A DNA stretch of 28,431 nt, taken from NCBI GenBank assembly GCA_000434775.1, contig FR895466.1:14476-42906 (forward strand). The letters run 5' to 3'. The notes under the pieces were generated by a model, which was not told the origin of the DNA, did not search any database, and worked only from the letters and a program-made list of their open reading frames with translations. Position 1 is the stretch's first letter; every line of letters begins with the position of its first letter. Below are positions 8,178-16,048 of this stretch, in pieces. The translations under genes and the position numbers were made by a program. Source of the stretch: Eggerthella sp. CAG:368. GTDB taxonomy: Bacteria; Actinomycetota; Coriobacteriia; Coriobacteriales; Eggerthellaceae.

Positions 8178-8206
8178 TTATTGCAGTGAACATGTTCACT
8201 TAGTAT
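8178..8206 (+). promoter_or_regulatory. Possible promoter with palindromic operator in its spacer (EF-G-like gene)
   Basis: The perfect palindrome AGTGAACATGTTCACT occupies 8185-8200. It almost exactly fills the 17-base gap between a possible -35, TTATTG (8178-8183), and a possible -10, TAGTAT (8201-8206). The palindrome is certain from sequence. The promoter boxes are imperfect, so the operator reading is inference. A repressor, or a MerR-like factor acting on the spacer, would bind here. Transcription would start near 8213, where the next hairpin begins. Confidence 0.5.
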
Positions 8207-8212
8207 GACCTC

Positions 8213-8271
8213 CCGCGATATATGAGGGCTATATTGCGGCAGCGACCTTCTGGCTCTTTGGGAAAGCCAGA
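8213..8271 (+). promoter_or_regulatory. Two-hairpin 5' leader of the EF-G-like gene
   Basis: Hairpin 1: CCGCGATATA (8213-8222) with TATATTGCGG (8230-8239), one G-U, 7-base loop. Hairpin 2: TCTGGCT (8249-8255) with AGCCAGA (8265-8271), 9-base loop. The second ends 9 bases before the AGG of the ribosome binding site. Neither has a T-tract, so control would be at translation or RNA stability. I do not recognise a known riboswitch class. Confidence 0.45.
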
Positions 8272-8291
8272 TGAGAAAGTAGGTGATGAGT

Positions 8292-10349
8292 ATGGCTGCT
8301 CCTGCAACTGAGCATGTGCGCAACATTGTTCTTGTGGGCCAGGATGGTGCTGGCAAAACTTCTTTGGCAGAAGCAATGTTGCACGTATCAGGCAAAACGC
8401 CTCGTATGGGAACAACGCACGATGGAAAATCGTATTTAGATTACGACGATGAAGAAATCCGTCGTCGTTTTACGTTAGGTACTTCCATTGCTCCTATTCC
8501 TTATAAGGATTACAAAATTAACGTGCTTGATACTTCTGGGCAGCCAGACTTTTTAGGCGATACGCTAGCAACCATGCAGGCAGCTGAAATGGCGATGTTT
8601 GTTATTGACGCGGTTGAAGGACCGCAGGTCATGACAACGCGTTTGTGGCATGAGGCAGAAATGATGAGGCTGTGTCGCTGCGTGTTCATTAACCATATTG
8701 ATCGGGAACACGCTAATTTTGATGTTGCTATGGCAACGCTTCATGCTCGTTTTGGTTCACGTTTAGGTGCGGTAACTATTCCTATTGGTGTCGATAAAGA
8801 CTTTAAGGGTGTTATCGATATTTTGCGCATGAAGGCTCGTTATTTTGAAGGTGACGACGAGCGAATAGAAGAAATTCCCGAAGAATATCTTGATGCGGCA
8901 CATATTGCGCGTGAAAAGCTCTGCGACTTAGTTGCTGAAGCTGACGACGAGCTTATGATGAAGTATCTTGATGGGGAAGAGCAGCTTACCCAAGAAGAAC
9001 TTGAAAGTCTTCTTGATAAAGCAATTGCTCAGGAAATATTTATCCCTGTGTTTGTGGGCTCAACTATCATCAAACAGGGAATTAAGGGTCTTATGGAAGA
9101 CATTGCGAGTTATTTTCCTCATCCACGAGCTCATGGTCCTTTCTATCTTGCCAATGGTGATGAGTTGTTTGTGGATGAAACGGGCGAACCCGCTGGATTT
9201 GTGTTTAAAACACTTGCAGATCCTTATGTTGGGCGCATGAGTTTTGTGAAAGTGCTGTCGGGCTATTTGGAGCCAGGCATGGAACTTACCAACGCACGAA
9301 CAAAGAAAAAAGAGCGCTTGAGCCATCTGTACGTGATGATGGGCAAAGAAGTTAATGATGTTAAAAGCGCTAAAGCGGGAGACATCATCGTTGTTCCTAA
9401 AATGAACGAAACTCAAACTGGCGATACGCTTTCCGTATCAGGCGAGCTTGAGGTCGACCCACTACCGATGCCTGTTCCTTTATATCCTGTTGCCATTCAA
9501 GCAAAGAACAAGAAGGATGAAGACAAGCTGGGCACCTTCCTTTCTAAGCAGGCGGAAATTGATCCAACTATCAGGCTAGTTCGCTATGATGAAACCCATC
9601 AGCTTGTTATTTTCACTATGGGAGATATGCAGGTTGATGTGTTGCTCAATCGTTTGCAAAAACAGGCTAATATCGATGTCGAGCTTGTTCCTGTTCGCAT
9701 TCCTTATAGAGAAACCATTCAAAAAACCGCGGAGGCGCAAGGACGCCATAAGAAGCAAACGGGTGGCTCGGGTCAGTTTGGTGATTGCTGGTTAAGACTC
9801 ACTCCAAATCCTGGTGGTGGCTACACCTTTGAAAGTGAAGTGGTGGGCGGACGTATTCCTAAGGGGCTTATTCCTGCTGTTGATAAGGGTGTTCAGGAAG
9901 CCATGTCAGAGGGCTTTTTAGCGGGATACCCTTTAGTTGATATTGACTGCGTGGTATTTGACGGGTCGTATCATTCTGTTGACTCGAACGAAATGGCCTT
10001 TAAAACGGCAGCTCGTATTGCGTTTAGAGCAGCATGTGAACAGGCTGATCCTATTATCTTGGAGCCTATGGCTGATGTAGATATTACGGTGAGTGAGGCT
10101 TATGCTGGGGCAGTAATGGGCGATGTTTCTACGCGTCGCGGACGTATTGTGGGAACTGATTCCAATGATGAAGGCGAAACCATTATTGTGGTGCGTGTTC
10201 CTTATGCTGAAATTCTTACCTATACCAAGGATTTACGGGCACTTTCACGTGGCAGCGGAACCTACACTGTTCAACTTAATGGATATGAGCCTGCTCCGTA
10301 TGATGTTCAGAAGAAACTTATTGAGGAATATCAGGCTTCTCGAAAATAA
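8292..10349 (+). CDS. EF-G-like translational GTPase paralogue
   Basis: 685-residue protein with the EF-G domain plan: G domain, beta-barrel domain 2, then domains III-V (GRHKKQTGGSGQFGDC, HSVDSNEMAFKTAA, GDVSTRRGRIVGTD). The P-loop GQDGAGKT (16-23) is intact. G3 reads DTSGQPDF (80-87) where EF-G has DTPGHVDF, so the catalytic histidine is glutamine. G4 is NHID rather than NKMD and G5 is GST rather than GSA. These departures resemble the actinobacterial EF-G2/FusA2 group, so I do not call it the main translocase. Role is uncertain: ribosome rescue, stress or recycling. ATG 8292 has AGG at 8281-8283; GTG 8283 and ATG 8286 are in-frame alternatives. Confidence 0.88.
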   Translation: MAAPATEHVRNIVLVGQDGAGKTSLAEAMLHVSGKTPRMGTTHDGKSYLDYDDEEIRRRFTLGTSIAPIPYKDYKINVLDTSGQPDFLGDTLATMQAAEMAMFVIDAVEGPQVMTTRLWHEAEMMRLCRCVFINHIDREHANFDVAMATLHARFGSRLGAVTIPIGVDKDFKGVIDILRMKARYFEGDDERIEEIPEEYLDAAHIAREKLCDLVAEADDELMMKYLDGEEQLTQEELESLLDKAIAQEIFIPVFVGSTIIKQGIKGLMEDIASYFPHPRAHGPFYLANGDELFVDETGEPAGFVFKTLADPYVGRMSFVKVLSGYLEPGMELTNARTKKKERLSHLYVMMGKEVNDVKSAKAGDIIVVPKMNETQTGDTLSVSGELEVDPLPMPVPLYPVAIQAKNKKDEDKLGTFLSKQAEIDPTIRLVRYDETHQLVIFTMGDMQVDVLLNRLQKQANIDVELVPVRIPYRETIQKTAEAQGRHKKQTGGSGQFGDCWLRLTPNPGGGYTFESEVVGGRIPKGLIPAVDKGVQEAMSEGFLAGYPLVDIDCVVFDGSYHSVDSNEMAFKTAARIAFRAACEQADPIILEPMADVDITVSEAYAGAVMGDVSTRRGRIVGTDSNDEGETIIVVRVPYAEILTYTKDLRALSRGSGTYTVQLNGYEPAPYDVQKKLIEEYQASRK

Positions 10350-10371
10350 GGTAACGGTGAACAGATTGACG

Positions 10372-10407
10372 AATAATTCAGGACTCCCTAAGGAGTCCTG
10401 AATTATT
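10372..10407. terminator. Bidirectional terminator between convergent genes
   Basis: A perfect 16-bp stem (10372-10387 with 10392-10407) has a CTAA loop, a G/C core (CAGGACTCC) and A/T ends that can serve as the U-tract on either strand. It lies 22 bases after the EF-G-like stop and contains the stop codon of the minus-strand GH25 gene (10403-10405). Confidence 0.8.
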
Positions 10408-11239
10408 GTGAGCGAGCAGAATCAAGAGGCTTGAAAAGAATACTCAGGTCAGCTTGAGTATTGATACCCGAAACATTTGCAGTAGAAGAGTATTGCCACA
10501 TGGCAAAGTCGAACTGGCCAGTTGGCTGGCTACTTTCATATTCGGCATACCAAACATCAATTCCCTTGAGATCATTCAAGTTGAGCCGTTCCATATCGAA
10601 AGCATTTCCATAGATCATAGGTGTGTAGCCTGCGTCTTCAATTTTCTGGCAAAATGCCTTAGTGATGTGCGTGAGCTCGTTTTTTGAAAGATTATTAGCG
10701 CGACCGTCTGCGCTTTCTACGGGTTCATGGTCAAATACCACCGGGTAGCTTATGCCAGAGCCACTGAGGTGTTTGATAACAAAGTTTGCTTCCTCGATAG
10801 CTTCATCTTCAGTGATTGCCTGTGAGAAAAAGTATACGCCAAAAGGCATTCCTTCCGATTGAACCCCAGAAACGTTTTCATAGTAATAGTTGTCTAAGTA
10901 AATGTTTCCTTCGGTGTAGCCGCGGCGTCCGAGACGAATCATGGCAAAGTCAATTCCGTCTTCACTTACGCGCTCCCAATCAATTTTTCCTTGCAAGTCC
11001 GAGACGTCTACGGCAGTTTGAGAAACAAGATTTCCTTCTTCGTAATAGGAAAATCTTCCCTGTTCGTTTTTAAGATTGTCAAAGTTGTACGGACTCACAT
11101 ATTCACTGCATCCACTGAGTAGAAGAGTGGTAGAGGATAAGAGTATAAGCAAGGCCAAGGTGATGCCGTATCGTTTGAACGGGGAACTATTAGCTGAGGG
11201 TGTTTGATTTTTGTTAGTGGGTTGAAACGAAGTAGTCAT
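10403..11239 (-). CDS. GH25 lysozyme-like lipoprotein
   Basis: Likely exported cell-wall muramidase (cleaves MurNAc-GlcNAc) anchored as a lipoprotein. The 278 residues start with a basic region and a hydrophobic segment (about 24-43) ending in lipobox LSGC with C44. The GH25 domain follows: VDVSDLQGKIDW (D78), a DHE acidic pair in YPVVFDHEPV, and C-terminal WQYSSTANVSGI with ADLSILF. No SH3, LysM or choline-binding repeats follow, so it would stay near the membrane. The ATG at 11239 has only a weak ribosome binding site, but no other in-frame ATG precedes the signal peptide. A role in wall remodelling is inferred. Confidence 0.87.
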   Translation of the reverse strand: MTTSFQPTNKNQTPSANSSPFKRYGITLALLILLSSTTLLLSGCSEYVSPYNFDNLKNEQGRFSYYEEGNLVSQTAVDVSDLQGKIDWERVSEDGIDFAMIRLGRRGYTEGNIYLDNYYYENVSGVQSEGMPFGVYFFSQAITEDEAIEEANFVIKHLSGSGISYPVVFDHEPVESADGRANNLSKNELTHITKAFCQKIEDAGYTPMIYGNAFDMERLNLNDLKGIDVWYAEYESSQPTGQFDFAMWQYSSTANVSGINTQADLSILFKPLDSARSQ

Positions 11240-11272
11240 AGGGTTTTTAAGGCTCTTTCACTATGAAGAGAA

Positions 11273-11294
11273 TATAATGCTTAGCGGGCTAAGC
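11273..11294. promoter_or_regulatory. -10-like box and inverted repeat between divergent genes
   Basis: TATAAT (11273-11278) is followed by GCTTAG (11279-11284) and its complement CTAAGC (11289-11294). This is in the 130-base gap between the GH25 gene (minus) and the alcohol dehydrogenase (plus). The box could serve the plus-strand gene, but no good -35 is present. The inverted repeat could be an operator for either gene. Confidence 0.3.
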
Positions 11295-11369
11295 AAAAGT
11301 CTCAAGTAATTTACTCTTTTTATTATGTGTGCTGTTCGTATTCAATGACCGAAAGGACATGTTTTAATC

Positions 11370-12569
11370 ATGAACGATTTCTCTTTCTTTTCTCCTACTA
11401 AGTTTATATTCGGCAAAGGGGTTACCGATAGTGTTGGCGCTCATCTTGCTGAGTTTGGCGCACATCGTGTTTTGGTTGTGTATGGCAAAGGCTCTGTGGT
11501 TTCTAATGGAACCTTAAAGCGTGTAACTGATTCGCTTGCTGCGGAGCATATTTCGTTTGTTGAGTTAGGCGGTGTGCGTCCAAATCCAGAAATTGGAAGC
11601 GTTCGTAAGGGGTTAGCAAAAGCGCGCGAATTTGATATAGATCTTATTCTTGCCATTGGCGGAGGCAGTGTAATCGATTGCGCAAAAGCAATTGGTGTTG
11701 CGTATGACTACGAAGGGGATGCCTGGGATTTCTCTTCCAAAAAAACTCCCATCACTCATTCATTGCCTGTTGCTTGTGTCCTTACTATTCCTGCAGCAGG
11801 ATCTGAGGCATCAGATTCTTGCGTTATCAGCAATGATGAATTGGGTCTTAAGAGCGGTATGAATTCCGACATTATTAGACCGAAACTTGCGTTTTTGGAC
11901 CCTGAACTCACATTCACTTTGCCACCCTATCAAACCGCTGCTGGCATCACCGATATGATTGCGCATATTTGTGAGCGTTTTTTCAGCGGCGTCGGTGCTG
12001 TTCCTGTTACTGACAATATTGCGGTCGGCTTAATTCGCGCTATCATGGCCGAAGCTTCCATTGTTCTGGAAGATCCAACTAACTACGACGCTCGGGCAAA
12101 TATTATGTGGTCAAGCACGCTGGCGCACAACGGTATTGCAGGTATTGGTCGTGGCATAGGGGGACGTGTGGGTGACTGGTCGAGTCATGGCTTGGAACAT
12201 GAACTCTCTGCTCTTGATACTTCGATTACCCATGGTGCGGGTCTTGCAATTATAATGCCAGCCTGGATGCGTTATGTGTGTGATGCTGATGTGGGGAGAT
12301 TTGCTTTGTTCGCTCATGAAGTGTTTGGTATCACACCTGCAGATGAATCACCAGAAGCGTATGAAGAAGCTGCGATGCTCGGTATTGATGCGCTACAGGA
12401 ATTCTTTATTTCACTCGGCATGCCTAAGTCGTTGGCCGATTTTAGCATTAAAGAGGAAGATGTCGAAAAGATGATTCCGACGCTTATTGAAAACAAAGGC
12501 GAAGTATTTGGTGCTTTTAAAAAGCTTACGGCTGATGATGCGCGAGTAATCTATCGCGCTGCATTGTAA
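11370..12569 (+). CDS. Iron-containing alcohol dehydrogenase (YqhD/butanol dehydrogenase type)
   Basis: NAD(P)H-linked reduction of aldehydes to alcohols in the cytoplasm. The 399-residue protein has the nucleotide-binding AIGGGSVIDCAKAI motif and metal ligands in family positions: D195 and H199 (GITDMIAH), H273 and H288 (SSHGLEHELSA, ITHGAGLAI), matching YqhD D194/H198/H267/H281. PNPE and GDAWDF also fit YqhD/BdhA. The true substrate is unknown; such enzymes are often broad-range aldehyde reductases. AAAGGA (11352-11357) precedes the ATG with a 12-base spacing. It stands alone; no clear terminator separates it from glmS. Confidence 0.92.
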   Translation: MNDFSFFSPTKFIFGKGVTDSVGAHLAEFGAHRVLVVYGKGSVVSNGTLKRVTDSLAAEHISFVELGGVRPNPEIGSVRKGLAKAREFDIDLILAIGGGSVIDCAKAIGVAYDYEGDAWDFSSKKTPITHSLPVACVLTIPAAGSEASDSCVISNDELGLKSGMNSDIIRPKLAFLDPELTFTLPPYQTAAGITDMIAHICERFFSGVGAVPVTDNIAVGLIRAIMAEASIVLEDPTNYDARANIMWSSTLAHNGIAGIGRGIGGRVGDWSSHGLEHELSALDTSITHGAGLAIIMPAWMRYVCDADVGRFALFAHEVFGITPADESPEAYEEAAMLGIDALQEFFISLGMPKSLADFSIKEEDVEKMIPTLIENKGEVFGAFKKLTADDARVIYRAAL

Positions 12570-12638
12570 GTCTTGTTTTGCGAGGATACTACAAAAAAGA
12601 AGTGTTTTAGAGGTGCGCTCATATTATGGGGGTTAAGG

Positions 12639-12667
12639 TTGCCATATGCTTTTGGGGTAAAATAAAT
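12639..12667 (+). promoter_or_regulatory. Possible glmS promoter
   Basis: TTGCCA (12639-12644) and ATAAAT (12662-12667) are 17 bases apart, 31 bases before the glmS ATG. The match is moderate. The 129-base gap is otherwise featureless and shows no glmS ribozyme. Confidence 0.35.
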
Positions 12668-12698
12668 ATCTCGTAAACGTGAATCTACAGGAGATTAT

Positions 12699-14522
12699 AT
12701 GTGTGGAATTGTTGGCTTTACTGGTTCGGTTGAAGCTAAGAACATTCTGTTAGAAGGATTAAAACGACTCGAATATCGCGGATATGATTCTGCGGGCATT
12801 GCTGTTTATAACGGACATTCCATCGAGGTAGTTCGTCGTTTAGGTAAAGTTTCTGAGCTTGTTGGAGCTGTTGGGGAACAGGATTGTAAAGGTTTTTGTG
12901 GTATTGGTCACACGCGCTGGGCAACGCATGGCTCTCCGAGTGAACGAAATGCTCATCCCCACACCAGTTGTGCGAATGATATTGCGGTTGTTCATAACGG
13001 CATTATTGAGAACTTTGCTGAGTTGCGCAAGGAACTCACTGAGCGTGGCCACTGCTTTAGTTCTGACACCGATACCGAAGTAGTTGCCCATTTAATTGAA
13101 GATGCTTACGACGGTGACCTTTTACAGGCGGTTCAAAAAGCAACCTCTCGTCTGATTGGTGCATATGGTCTTGCTGTTATTGCTGAAGAAGATCCTCAAA
13201 CCATCGTGGTTACGCGCAAGGCATCACCTATTGTTTTGGGTGTTGGAAGTGATGGCAGCTATGTTGCCTCAGACATTATTGCGCTTATTGATGCAACGCG
13301 AGATGTTGTTATTTTGGAAGATAATCAGTTTGCGGTAATGAAGCCCGAAGGCATTAGGTATTTTGATGAGCGTGGTAGCGAGATTGAACCTGAAATTACG
13401 CATATCGATTGGGACATTGATGTTGCCGAAAAGGGTGGCTATCCCGATTTCATGCTGAAAGAAATTCACGAACAGCCTCGTGTTGTTCGTGATACGCTTG
13501 CAGGTCGTTTGGTGGGCCAGGAAATCGTTATCGATGAGCTCACGCTTTCGCGCGAAGAACTCAATTATGTTGATCGTGTATATATTATTGGTTGCGGAAC
13601 TAGCTACCATGCTGGCCTCATTGCTAAAAACCTTATTGAGGCCTGGGCGCGTATTCCTACCGAGGTAGAAGTGGCAAGTGAATTCCGTTACCGCAATCCA
13701 ATTATTACCCCTACCACTCTTGTGGTTGCTGTTTCTCAATCTGGTGAAACAGCAGACACGTTAGCAGCTATTCGAGATGCGCGCATTAAAGGCGCGAAGG
13801 TTTTCGGCATCACAAATGTAATTGGTTCGCCAGTTGCCCGCGAATCCGATGGCGTAATTTATACCAAAGCAAATAAGGAAATTGCGGTCGCTTCGACGAA
13901 ATCTTTCACAGGTCAAGTGGTAAGTCTTACTTTGCTTGCGTTGGTTCTCGGTCGCGTTAAAGGCAAACTTAATTTAGCCCAGACCCGTATGTTCTTTGCT
14001 GAGCTTGCCGATACTGCTGCTCAGATCGAAGATATTTTGCATGATACTTCAGCTATTGAAGAGGCCGCTAAATACTTTGAAGGACACGATTCTACGCTCT
14101 ATATCGGTCGCGGTTTGGGCGAGGCAACGTGTTATGAAGGCGCTCTTAAGCTTAAAGAAATTAGCTATATTCACGCAGAAGCCTATGCTGCAGGTGAAAT
14201 GAAGCATGGTCCTATCGCCTTGTTAGATGATGGGTTCCCTATTGTTGCTGTTGCAACAAAGAGTCCAACCTACGACAAAACGGTATCAAATTTGGAAGAA
14301 TCCAAAGCGCGTGGTGCTTCTATTATCGCTATCGCAACCGAAGGCGATACCGATATCACTAAAGTTGCCGATCATGTCATCTATATCCCTAAGGTTCGTG
14401 ATGCCTTTATGCCTATCACAGCAAGCGTTCCTTTGCAGCTGTTGGCGCGTGCTGTTGCGGTTGCTCGAGGGTGCGACGTCGATCAGCCTCGCAATTTGGC
14501 TAAATCGGTTACAGTTGAGTAG
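12699..14522 (+). CDS. glmS: Glutamine--fructose-6-phosphate aminotransferase (isomerizing)
   Basis: Makes glucosamine-6-phosphate from fructose-6-phosphate and glutamine, the first step to UDP-GlcNAc and peptidoglycan. The 607 residues begin with MCGIVGF; Cys2 becomes the N-terminal nucleophile after Met removal. The glutaminase domain (to about 240) has YRGYDSAGIAV and HTRWATHG. Two SIS sugar-isomerase domains follow, with SQSGETADT, VASTKSFTGQ and GEMKHGPIAL. The C-terminus LAKSVTVE is the family ending. AGGAGA at 12689-12694 sets the start. It heads a same-strand run with acpS 9 bases downstream. Confidence 0.97.
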   Translation: MCGIVGFTGSVEAKNILLEGLKRLEYRGYDSAGIAVYNGHSIEVVRRLGKVSELVGAVGEQDCKGFCGIGHTRWATHGSPSERNAHPHTSCANDIAVVHNGIIENFAELRKELTERGHCFSSDTDTEVVAHLIEDAYDGDLLQAVQKATSRLIGAYGLAVIAEEDPQTIVVTRKASPIVLGVGSDGSYVASDIIALIDATRDVVILEDNQFAVMKPEGIRYFDERGSEIEPEITHIDWDIDVAEKGGYPDFMLKEIHEQPRVVRDTLAGRLVGQEIVIDELTLSREELNYVDRVYIIGCGTSYHAGLIAKNLIEAWARIPTEVEVASEFRYRNPIITPTTLVVAVSQSGETADTLAAIRDARIKGAKVFGITNVIGSPVARESDGVIYTKANKEIAVASTKSFTGQVVSLTLLALVLGRVKGKLNLAQTRMFFAELADTAAQIEDILHDTSAIEEAAKYFEGHDSTLYIGRGLGEATCYEGALKLKEISYIHAEAYAAGEMKHGPIALLDDGFPIVAVATKSPTYDKTVSNLEESKARGASIIAIATEGDTDITKVADHVIYIPKVRDAFMPITASVPLQLLARAVAVARGCDVDQPRNLAKSVTVE

Positions 14523-14531
14523 CTACGCGGT

Positions 14532-15107
14532 ATGAGCGAAGAAACCCAAGAACATATTACGTTGCCCGACTCGGTTTCCATGGGTGTTGATATCGTCGAG
14601 ATCTCTCGCATGAAAAAAATTCTGGAACGTACGCCTTCTTTTACGCGCAGGATTTTTTCTGAAAATGAGCGCGCATACTGCAACAAAACATCTTCTCCTG
14701 TTTTTCACTATGCAACGCGTTTTGCGGCGAAGGAAGCGGTATTAAAGGCGCTGGGCACAGGGTTTTCTCAAGGTATTGGTCCTCGTGATATTGAAGTAGT
14801 GCTTAATGCAAAGGGAAAGCCTCATGTTAAGTTGTATCGAAAAGCTGCAGAAGTAGCTTTTGCTCAGGGGGTAACCGAGCTCCCTATTTCTCTTTCGTAC
14901 ACGCATTCCGAAGCGGTTGCCTGCGCTCTTGCGTTAACCGCAGATTCTGATTTGCGCACCCAAAAGAAAGTTAATCCTACCGAAGAATTAACAAGGCAAT
15001 TTAAAGAAGCTCGTCAGATGCTTGACGAAATCAATTCAGAATCTAAAAAACCCATCATTCAGACAAGCTTATTTGATAATCAATCCTTTAACGATTCGAG
15101 GGAGTGA
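14532..15107 (+). CDS. acpS: Holo-ACP synthase with C-terminal extension
   Basis: Transfers 4'-phosphopantetheine from CoA to acyl carrier protein. The core (about 16-136) has GVDIVEISRM with Mg ligand D20, FSENERAYC, RFAAKEAVLKALGTGF with E68, and ISLSYTHSEAVACALA; D20/E68 match D9/E58 of E. coli AcpS. Usual length is 120-130 residues. Here 191 residues include a charged tail of about 55 that ends in PIIQTSLFDN and is not part of the known fold. The ATG at 14532 lacks a clear ribosome binding site; a start at M17 (14580) is also possible. The gene lies between glmS and nnrD and touches the latter. Confidence 0.92.
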   Translation: MSEETQEHITLPDSVSMGVDIVEISRMKKILERTPSFTRRIFSENERAYCNKTSSPVFHYATRFAAKEAVLKALGTGFSQGIGPRDIEVVLNAKGKPHVKLYRKAAEVAFAQGVTELPISLSYTHSEAVACALALTADSDLRTQKKVNPTEELTRQFKEARQMLDEINSESKKPIIQTSLFDNQSFNDSRE

Positions 15108-15112
15108 TTGTT

Positions 15113-16000
15113 GTGGAATGCGAAGAAACGATTATAAAGGTTTCCCCCCATAATCCTTCCTCTGATGCTCACAAGTATTCACGTGGAAAGCTTATTCTTT
15201 GTGGAGGATCCGAAGCATATCCTGGAGCCGTTTGTCTTTCTGCCTGGGCAAGTGAATATGCTGGTGCGGGCTATACGGAAGTTTTTACCTGCGAGAATAA
15301 TCTTTCGCAAGTCCGCCTATTCAGACCATCGCTCGTCGTGAAATCGTTTGATGTGTTTATGCCAAGCCTGAAAACTGGCGGACATTATCCGTTTGCGTGT
15401 GTGGTTGGACCTGGTGTCGACCAGGGTGATAGACAAGCACGCGACGTTTTAATCAAGGCGGTACGCTTCAGTGAAGCACCACTTCTTATTGATGGGGGAG
15501 CGCTTGGTTTTCTTGCTGAAGACTATCTTCGTGAACTCTTGCGCATTCGCGCAAAGCGAGGACTTCAAACGGTTCTCACTCCGCATGGTGGCGAGGCAGC
15601 GCGTTTGGCAGCAGGGTTTTCCCTCACAAATAAGAGCCAGGAATCTTTCGCATGTGAACTCGCGCAAGTCTATGCGTGCCTTGTTGTGTTAAAGGGTGAG
15701 GACACGGTTATTTCTGATGGCGCATCAGTGTGTCGTGTTACTCATGGAACAGCAGCACTTGCTAAAGCGGGTACGGGAGATGTGTTAGCGGGTATTATTG
15801 GTTCTTTTCTCGCCCAGGGAATCTCTCCTTTTTTGGCGTCCGTTATGGGTGTGTCTCTTCATGCCGATGCGGGAAATAGGGCATCAGAGAAATACGGAAT
15901 GGTTAGTGTTTGTGCTGAAGAAGTGGTTGAGGCGTTGCCTTGTGTGATAAAACAGGCACAGCAAAACCCTCGTTTACTTCACGTAGAGACCATCCAGTGA
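15113..16000 (+). CDS. nnrD: ADP-dependent NAD(P)H-hydrate dehydratase
   Basis: Repairs damaged NADHX/NADPHX by dehydrating the S form, using ADP. The ribokinase-fold YjeF C-terminal domain is complete: KYSRGKLILCGGSEAYPGA, VVGPGVD, PLLIDGGALGFL, TPHGGEAARL (156-165) and AKAGTGDVLAGII with catalytic D223. The usual NnrE epimerase half is absent here. I prefer GTG 15113, 8 bases after AGGGAG (15099-15104). GTG 15104, which overlaps the acpS stop, is in frame but too close to that site. Either start gives 295-298 residues. AcpS next to NAD(P)HX repair genes is a common bacterial arrangement. Confidence 0.9.
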   Translation: MECEETIIKVSPHNPSSDAHKYSRGKLILCGGSEAYPGAVCLSAWASEYAGAGYTEVFTCENNLSQVRLFRPSLVVKSFDVFMPSLKTGGHYPFACVVGPGVDQGDRQARDVLIKAVRFSEAPLLIDGGALGFLAEDYLRELLRIRAKRGLQTVLTPHGGEAARLAAGFSLTNKSQESFACELAQVYACLVVLKGEDTVISDGASVCRVTHGTAALAKAGTGDVLAGIIGSFLAQGISPFLASVMGVSLHADAGNRASEKYGMVSVCAEEVVEALPCVIKQAQQNPRLLHVETIQ

Positions 16001-16048
16001 AGATGGATTGATTTTTGTTTTTTTATAGCATAAGGAGATTGTCGGTTG

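Noticed and set aside
8185..8200. GAACATGTTC as a LexA/DinR box
   Set aside because: The Gram-positive LexA box needs four bases between GAAC and GTTC; here there are two.
11352..11367. ATG-TTT-TAA mini-frame just before the alcohol dehydrogenase start
   Set aside because: The ribosome binding site is one base from this ATG, too close to use; the real start at 11370 fits the family N-terminus.
12570..12698. glmS ribozyme upstream of glmS
   Set aside because: The gap is only 129 bases and lacks the conserved cleavage-site and core sequences of the ribozyme.
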